The notes under the pieces: generated by a model
What the model was told of the DNA's origin: nothing
The model's input: only the letters and a program-made list of their open reading frames with translations
The model's database searches: none
Translations under genes and position numbers: made by a program
Origin: Acetobacteraceae bacterium
GTDB lineage: Bacteria > Pseudomonadota > Alphaproteobacteria > Acetobacterales > Acetobacteraceae
Reading direction: 5' to 3'
NCBI GenBank assembly: GCA_020853405.1
Contig: JADYYZ010000501.1
Coordinates: forward strand, 1 to 11,214
Length of the DNA: 11,214 bases
Part shown: one piece after another, positions 8,151 to 11,214 of the stretch
Position numbering within the stretch: position 1 is the stretch's first letter
How the letters are laid out: the number at the start of each line of letters is the position of its first letter

Positions 8151-9308
8151 TTGTTCGCGCGGCGGGGCCTGCTTGGCGGATGCGCGGCCCTCGCTGCGCG
8201 TGCCGCGCGCGCCGAACCGGTGATCGCGCCCGGCAGCGTGGCCGAGCTTGCCGGGGTTTCGCTCACGCGCCTGGCCGGCGGCCTCCAGCATCCCTGGGCT
8301 CTCGCCGTCCTGCCCGGGGGCGAGCTGCTGGTCAGCGAGCGGCCGGGCCGCCTGCGCCGTGCCGCCGGCGGCAGGCTCGACCCGACGCCGGTGCCGGGTG
8401 TGCCGCCGGTGGCGGCGATCGGGCAGGGCGGCCTGCTCGACATCGCGCTCTCGCCTGCCTTCGCCAGCGACCGCACGCTGTTCCTCTCCGCCGCCGAGGG
8501 TGATGCCGGCGCCAACCGCACGGTGGTCTGGCGCGCCCGCTTCGACGGACCGCGGCTTGCCGATGCGTCGGTGATCTTCCGCGCCACCCCCGATAAGCCG
8601 GGCGGCCAGCATTTCGGTTCGCGCCTGCTGTTCCTGCCGGATGGCACGCTGCTGGTCTCGGTCGGCGATGGCGGCAACCCGAACATCCGCATCGGCGGCG
8701 CGCCGCCGCGCGAACAGGCGCAGCGCCTGGACAGCGCGCTGGGCAAGATCCACCGCATCAATCCCGACGGTACGATCCCCCCCGACAACCCGTTCCGCGG
8801 CACGCCGGGTGCGATCGCCTCGCTGTTTTCGGTCGGGCACCGCAACATCCAGGGCCTCGCCTGGGATGCGACGCGCGGTGCGATCTGGGCCAGCGAGCAC
8901 GGCAGTTCAGGCGGCGACGAGCTGAACCGCATCGTCGCCGGCGGCAATTTCGGCTGGCCGCGCGCGACCTACAGCGTCGAGTACGGCAGCGGTGCGGCGA
9001 TCTCCGCCCACCGCACGCTTCCTGGTATGCAGGACCCCGTGCTGGTGTGGCTTCGTGCCATCGCGCCGTCCGGGCTTGCCGCGCATTCCGGCCGCGGCGT
9101 CGCTGCCTGGCGCGGCGACATCTTCGCCGGCGGCCTGCAATCGGACGACGTGCGCCGGGTGCGGCTGGGACCGGACGGGCGCGTCGCCAGCCACGAGCGC
9201 ATCCCGATCGGGGCGCGCGTGCGCGACGTGCGCGAGGCGCCGGACGGCGGGCTCCTGGTCCTGACCGACCAGCAGGACGGCGCACTGCTGCACATCACCC
9301 CGCGATGA
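8151..9308 (+). CDS. PQQ-dependent sugar dehydrogenase family protein (soluble GDH/YliI-like), exported
   Basis: A 385-residue six-bladed beta-propeller of the soluble aldose dehydrogenase (GSDH) family, which oxidises sugars in the periplasm using pyrroloquinoline quinone. Family blocks in order: GLQHPWALAVLPGGELLVSE (44-63), GQGGLLDIALSPAF (91-104), GQHFGSRLLF with likely catalytic H154, GKIHRINPDGTIPPDNPF (198-215), GHRNIQGLAWD with R231-N232, EHG..GGDELN (249-259), IAPSG and RVRDVREAPDG (356-366). The N-terminus has an RRGLLGG twin-arginine-like signal with an ARA-type cleavage near residue 21. TTG at 8151 is the only start that keeps this signal, and it has no clear ribosome site, so coupling to phoB (2 nt upstream) is likely. 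The Lys that contacts PQQ in Acinetobacter sGDH appears to be Gln330 here. Substrate is unknown. Confidence 0.87.
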   Translation: MFARRGLLGGCAALAARAARAEPVIAPGSVAELAGVSLTRLAGGLQHPWALAVLPGGELLVSERPGRLRRAAGGRLDPTPVPGVPPVAAIGQGGLLDIALSPAFASDRTLFLSAAEGDAGANRTVVWRARFDGPRLADASVIFRATPDKPGGQHFGSRLLFLPDGTLLVSVGDGGNPNIRIGGAPPREQAQRLDSALGKIHRINPDGTIPPDNPFRGTPGAIASLFSVGHRNIQGLAWDATRGAIWASEHGSSGGDELNRIVAGGNFGWPRATYSVEYGSGAAISAHRTLPGMQDPVLVWLRAIAPSGLAAHSGRGVAAWRGDIFAGGLQSDDVRRVRLGPDGRVASHERIPIGARVRDVREAPDGGLLVLTDQQDGALLHITPR

Positions 9309-9322
9309 CGGGCCTCGCCCGT
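9308..9322. terminator. short hairpin between convergent genes, possible bidirectional terminator
   Basis: ACGGGC (9308-9313) and GCCCGT (9317-9322) form a perfect 6-bp stem with a CTC loop. It lies in the 21-nt gap between the sugar dehydrogenase and the convergent MFS gene. There is no T-run on either strand, so it is a weak candidate, supported mainly by position. Confidence 0.35.
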
Positions 9323-9329
9323 GCCGCGC

Positions 9330-10490
9330 TCAACGCCGCGGGGATGGGCGCGCGCGGTCCATGATCAGGGCAGAGAGTGCTGCGCCGAGGCTGCCGGCGA
9401 TGAACAGCGGCGCGTAGAGTCCGGTGGCGGCGAAGGCGGCCGCGATCCCCCAGGCCGCCGCCCCCTGGCAGGCGGCGTAGGCAATCGTCGCCGCCGCCCA
9501 GGCGCGGCGCGCGCGCTGGGGCCCCGCGAGCTCGACCGCGCGCCCCAGCACCAGCGGCGGCACGCCAGGTGTCGAGGCGCCGACCACGATCCCGGAAACC
9601 ACCGTGACGGCGAGGTCGGGGAAAAGCGCGGGCAGCAGGATCGCCACCGCCTGTATCATCACCGCGCCGCGGAGCGTGCGGCGGAAGCCCAGCCGGTCGG
9701 CGACCGCTCCGCCGGCGAGCGGCCCGCAGATCGCGCCCACGCCGTAGACAGCGAAGGCGAAGGCGCCGGCGGTGACGCCAGCGCCCAGGCCGCGCGCCAC
9801 GAAGTCCGACAGCAGCAGCATGTGCGGCACGACCCCCAGCGCGTTGCAGGCATAGCCCGCGATCAGCCTGGCAAGGTCGGGCGATGCTGCCTCGGTCCGC
9901 GCCGCCAGCGCCGGTGTCGGCGGGTAGAGCGGCCAGGACAGCAGGGTCAGCAGCAGTGCCGCCGCGGCCAGGCTGCCCCACGCCACCGGCAGGCCGATCG
10001 CGATCAGCCATGGCAGCACGGTGCCCGCACCCGCGATCGCGAAGCCGACGCCGGCGAACACCATGCCGCCGATGCGGCCGCGCTGTTCGGCCACGACCGC
10101 GGCCAGCACCGCCGGCGGCCCGAGCACCACCAGCACCCCGCCCGCGGCGCCGGAGAGCAGCCGCGCGATGCCGAACAGCAGGTGGCCCGCGACAAGCCGG
10201 TCCGGCGGCAGCATGCAGGCTGCAAGGCTCGCTGCCGCCAGCGCCATCCCGCCGCGCAGCAGTGGTGTCACCGGCATCCGGCGCGCGAGCGGAAAGGCGA
10301 GTGCCGCGCCCAGCAGATAGCCGGCGAGGTTCGCGGCACCCTGGGCGGCGCCGCCGCCGGGCGTGAACCAGCCTGCCTCGATCATCGCCGGCAGCAGCGG
10401 CGTGAAGGCGAACCGGGCAAGGCCGAGGCCGGTGAACATCACGGCCCAGCCGGCAAGGCCAGGAGCAAGGGCGGCGGCGCGCGCGCTCAT
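9330..10490 (-). CDS. YbfB/YjiJ family MFS transporter
   Basis: A 386-residue inner-membrane protein with the hydrophobic pattern of a 12-helix major facilitator. The N-terminal block GLGLARFAFTPLLPAMIEAG (21-40), followed by NLAGYLLGAALA (54-65), is the hallmark of the YbfB/YjiJ group. A second-half loop GGAVADRLGFRRTLRG (260-275) is the internal copy of the MFS GxxxDRxGRR motif. The ATG at 10490 is chosen because it overlaps the stop of an upstream small ORF as ATGA and begins just before the first helix. TTG at 10520 or GTG at 10517 would add about ten polar residues without a good ribosome site. Substrates for this group are mostly unknown; efflux of a small organic compound is a guess. 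It is transcribed towards the Pho operon. Confidence 0.88.
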   Translation of the reverse strand: MSARAAALAPGLAGWAVMFTGLGLARFAFTPLLPAMIEAGWFTPGGGAAQGAANLAGYLLGAALAFPLARRMPVTPLLRGGMALAAASLAACMLPPDRLVAGHLLFGIARLLSGAAGGVLVVLGPPAVLAAVVAEQRGRIGGMVFAGVGFAIAGAGTVLPWLIAIGLPVAWGSLAAAALLLTLLSWPLYPPTPALAARTEAASPDLARLIAGYACNALGVVPHMLLLSDFVARGLGAGVTAGAFAFAVYGVGAICGPLAGGAVADRLGFRRTLRGAVMIQAVAILLPALFPDLAVTVVSGIVVGASTPGVPPLVLGRAVELAGPQRARRAWAAATIAYAACQGAAAWGIAAAFAATGLYAPLFIAGSLGAALSALIMDRARPSPRR

Positions 10491-10567
10491 CCGCCCAGCA
10501 TCGCGCCCGTGCGGCACCAAGGCTTCGGCGCCGGGCGAATGGTCGCCCCCTTCATCACGCGGCGCAT
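10487..10567 (-). CDS. candidate 26-residue small ORF translationally coupled to the MFS gene
   Basis: An ATG at 10567 opens a 26-codon frame, ending in TGA at 10489-10487, that shares ATGA with the MFS start codon. A full AGGAGG Shine-Dalgarno lies 5 nt upstream, far better than any site in front of the MFS gene itself. The peptide begins MRRVMKGATIRPAPKPW and continues with one Cys and a Gly-rich end; it is basic, has no membrane segment or signal peptide, and resembles nothing I recognise. It may be a real small protein, a leader peptide that sets MFS translation, or just a coupling device. An in-frame TAG lies nine codons upstream of the ATG, so it is not the tail of a longer gene starting further out. 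Support is the ribosome site and overlap only; conservation is unknown. Confidence 0.45.
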   Translation of the reverse strand: MRRVMKGATIRPAPKPWCRTGAMLGG

Positions 10568-10572
10568 GCTTG

Positions 10573-10578
10573 CCTCCT
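10573..10578 (-). promoter_or_regulatory. strong Shine-Dalgarno of the small ORF-MFS unit
   Basis: On the - strand the bases read AGGAGG, with CAAGC separating them from the ATG at 10567. This is a full anti-SD match with 5-nt spacing and the best ribosome binding site in the window. It decides the proposed start of the small ORF. The promoter must lie upstream, in or beyond the 28 nt that separate it from tRNA-Pro. Confidence 0.55.
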
Positions 10579-10606
10579 GCCCGGCCGGTGGCTAGTGAGC
10601 GTGTAG

Positions 10607-10680
10607 CGGGGCGTAGCGCAGCCTGGTAGCGCGTCTGCCTTGGGCGCAGAAGGTCGTCGGTTCGAATCCGGCCGCCCCGA
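10607..10680 (+). tRNA. tRNA-Pro (anticodon UGG)
   Basis: A full cloverleaf can be folded. The 7-bp acceptor is CGGGGCG/CGCCCCG, the D stem GCGC/GCGC, the anticodon stem TCTGC/GCAGA with loop CTTGGGC (anticodon TGG at 10641-10643), and the T arm GTCGG-TTCGAAT-CCGGC. C1-G72 and A73 are bacterial tRNA-Pro identity elements. The 3' CCA is not encoded (TTT follows), so it must be added by the CCA-adding enzyme. The complex I subunit gene begins 28 nt later on the same strand, so the two may share a transcript. I could not find a convincing promoter in the short region upstream. Confidence 0.97.
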
Positions 10681-10708
10681 TTTGCTGCCCGGTAATAGGG
10701 AGTTGGCG

Positions 10709-11017
10709 ATGAAGGCTCGAATCTTCCTGCCGCCGAAGACCGCGATGCAAGCGGGCCGGGCGCTGACCCGCGCGTGGGTGCTTGAGTTCATGCCCGTGCT
10801 GGCGCAGCGCGCCGACCCGCTGACCGGCTGGATCGGGGGCGGCGATCTGGCCCGCCAGGTGCGGCTGAATTTCCCCACCAGGGACGCGGCCGTCGCCTAT
10901 GCCGAGGCGAACGCCATCCCGTACGAGGTCGAGCTGGTGACCCCCGGCCCCGAGCTGAAGCCGAAGGCCTATGCCGACAACTTCAAGTTCAACCGGCGCG
11001 AGGCCTGGAGCCATTGA
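10709..11017 (+). CDS. NADH dehydrogenase (complex I) accessory subunit, NDUFS4 / 18 kDa family
   Basis: A 102-residue soluble protein of the 'ETC complex I subunit conserved region' family, the bacterial counterpart of mitochondrial NDUFS4 (AQDQ). It sits on the peripheral arm of respiratory complex I, near the NADH-oxidising module, in alphaproteobacteria and mitochondria. Family signatures are KTAMQAGRA (10-18), RADPLTGWIGGGD (34-46), VRLNFPTRDAAVAYAEANAI (51-70), PYEV and the C-terminal KAYADNFKFNRREAWSH. The length is normal, and the protein lacks the mitochondrial targeting extension. AGGGAG lies 6 nt before the ATG. It stands alone, away from the nuo operon, between two tRNA genes and followed by a strong hairpin. 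Identification is firm. Confidence 0.94.
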   Translation: MKARIFLPPKTAMQAGRALTRAWVLEFMPVLAQRADPLTGWIGGGDLARQVRLNFPTRDAAVAYAEANAIPYEVELVTPGPELKPKAYADNFKFNRREAWSH

Positions 11018-11019
11018 TC

Positions 11020-11077
11020 CGCCGGCCCGCCGGTCAGCGCACGCCGGGCCAGGCGTGCGCTGACCGGCGGGCCGGTG
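11020..11077 (+). terminator. very long near-perfect hairpin after the NDUFS4-like gene
   Basis: The arms 11022-11045 and 11052-11075 are perfect 24-nt complements around a 6-nt GGGCCA loop. The stem extends by a G-U and a C-G pair to 11020/11077, giving 26 bp. It begins 3 nt after the stop codon. There is no T-run after it, so it may act as a strong non-canonical terminator or a 3'-end stabiliser. It separates the gene from tRNA-Arg. Being symmetric, it could act on both strands. Confidence 0.7.
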
Positions 11078-11082
11078 CATGA

Positions 11083-11134
11083 TAGAAGGCCGGCACGCGC
11101 CCGTAGCTCAACTGGATAGAGCGCCGGCCTTCTA
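11083..11134 (+). repeat. 12-nt inverted repeat linking the tRNA-Arg leader to its anticodon arm
   Basis: TAGAAGGCCGGC at 11083-11094, immediately before the tRNA, is the exact reverse complement of GCCGGCCTTCTA at 11123-11134. The latter covers tRNA positions 26-37: the 5' anticodon stem and all of the loop except A38. In a precursor transcript the leader could pair with the anticodon arm and compete with the cloverleaf. The pairing is seen directly; any role is inference. Confidence 0.6.
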
Positions 11135-11173
11135 ATCCGGGGGTTGGGGGTTCAAGTCCCTCCGGGCGCGCCA
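11097..11173 (+). tRNA. tRNA-Arg (anticodon UCU)
   Basis: A 77-nt tRNA with encoded CCA. The acceptor is GCGCCCG/CGGGCGC with G73, the D stem GCTC/GAGC, anticodon TCT at 11131-11133, variable loop GGGTT and T arm GGGGG-TTCAAGT-CCCTC. It reads AGA codons, rare in such GC-rich genomes. The A15-U48 combination is a consistent alternative to the usual G15-C48 Levitt pair. The anticodon stem CCGGC/TCCGG leaves a C31-U39 mismatch next to the loop. The gene lies 19 nt after the long hairpin. CATGAT at 11078-11083 is a weak -10 candidate, but no good -35 accompanies it. The last 41 bases of the window after the CCA show no supported feature. Confidence 0.95.
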
Positions 11174-11214
11174 GCCTGCGCGCGTCGATGCTTCTACAGG
11201 GCCACCACCTCGCA

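Noticed and set aside
10491..10520. Upstream TTG (10520) or GTG (10517) as the MFS start
   Set aside because: Neither has a good ribosome site, while the ATG at 10490 overlaps the stop of the small ORF as ATGA and directly precedes the first helix.
9321..10595. 424-codon open frame on the + strand opposite the MFS gene
   Set aside because: The predicted protein is polar low-complexity Arg/Gln/Ala/Gly sequence, whereas the - strand gives a clean multi-helix transporter with family motifs.
10570..10598. Promoter for tRNA-Pro (TTGCCT, 17-bp spacer, TAGTGA)
   Set aside because: The -10 matches consensus at only two of six positions, and the -35 overlaps the complement of the strong - strand ribosome site.
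11194..11214. Possible end of a - strand gene (six codons reading CEVVAL then TAG)
   Set aside because: It looks like a plausible C-terminus, but six codons at the window edge cannot be told from chance; flanking sequence would decide.
10607..11214. tRNA genes as attachment sites for an integrated element
   Set aside because: There is no integrase, no direct repeat of a tRNA 3' end, and no change in composition in the window.

Overview
The window is GC-rich, gene-dense DNA with short intergenic gaps and many GTG starts. It reads as an alphaproteobacterial chromosome, most likely Rhodospirillales and perhaps Acetobacteraceae. Three things point there: the gene order pstSCAB-phoU-phoB, a small NDUFS4-type accessory subunit of respiratory complex I (a subunit alphaproteobacteria share with mitochondria), and the protein styles. 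The taxonomic call is an inference; there is no rRNA or other direct marker.

Region 1 (1-2760, + strand) is the end of a peptide-uptake type operon. It holds a family 5 extracellular solute-binding protein cut by the window edge, then an M81 (MlrC/microcystinase-like) metallopeptidase 9 nt downstream.

Region 2 (2771-9308, + strand) is the phosphate-starvation locus. An array of four Pho-box half-sites at exact 11-bp spacing, followed 10 bp later by a -10-like hexamer, precedes pstS. Then come pstC, pstA, pstB, phoU and phoB with gaps of 9 nt or less, or a 1-nt overlap. PstS binds phosphate in the periplasm, PstC and PstA form the channel, PstB drives it with ATP, PhoU carries the repression signal, and PhoB is the response regulator that would bind the Pho boxes and so control its own operon. 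The sensor kinase PhoR is not in the window. A probably exported PQQ-type sugar dehydrogenase starts 2 nt after phoB and is likely read from the same transcript.

Region 3 (9308-10567) is a convergent - strand unit. It encodes a YbfB/YjiJ-family MFS transporter preceded by a possible 26-codon small ORF. That ORF has an AGGAGG ribosome binding site, and its stop overlaps the transporter's ATG in an ATGA arrangement.

Region 4 (10607-11214, + strand) holds tRNA-Pro(UGG), the NDUFS4-like gene, a very strong hairpin (24 perfect base pairs) and tRNA-Arg(UCU). The tRNA-Arg has two oddities: a 12-nt upstream segment exactly complementary to its anticodon loop and 5' anticodon stem, and a C31-U39 mismatch closing the anticodon loop. 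No mobile element, integrase or CRISPR array was seen. The core genes are ordinary. The most original leads are the tRNA-Arg leader complementarity, the coupled small ORF, and the sugar dehydrogenase joined to the Pho operon.
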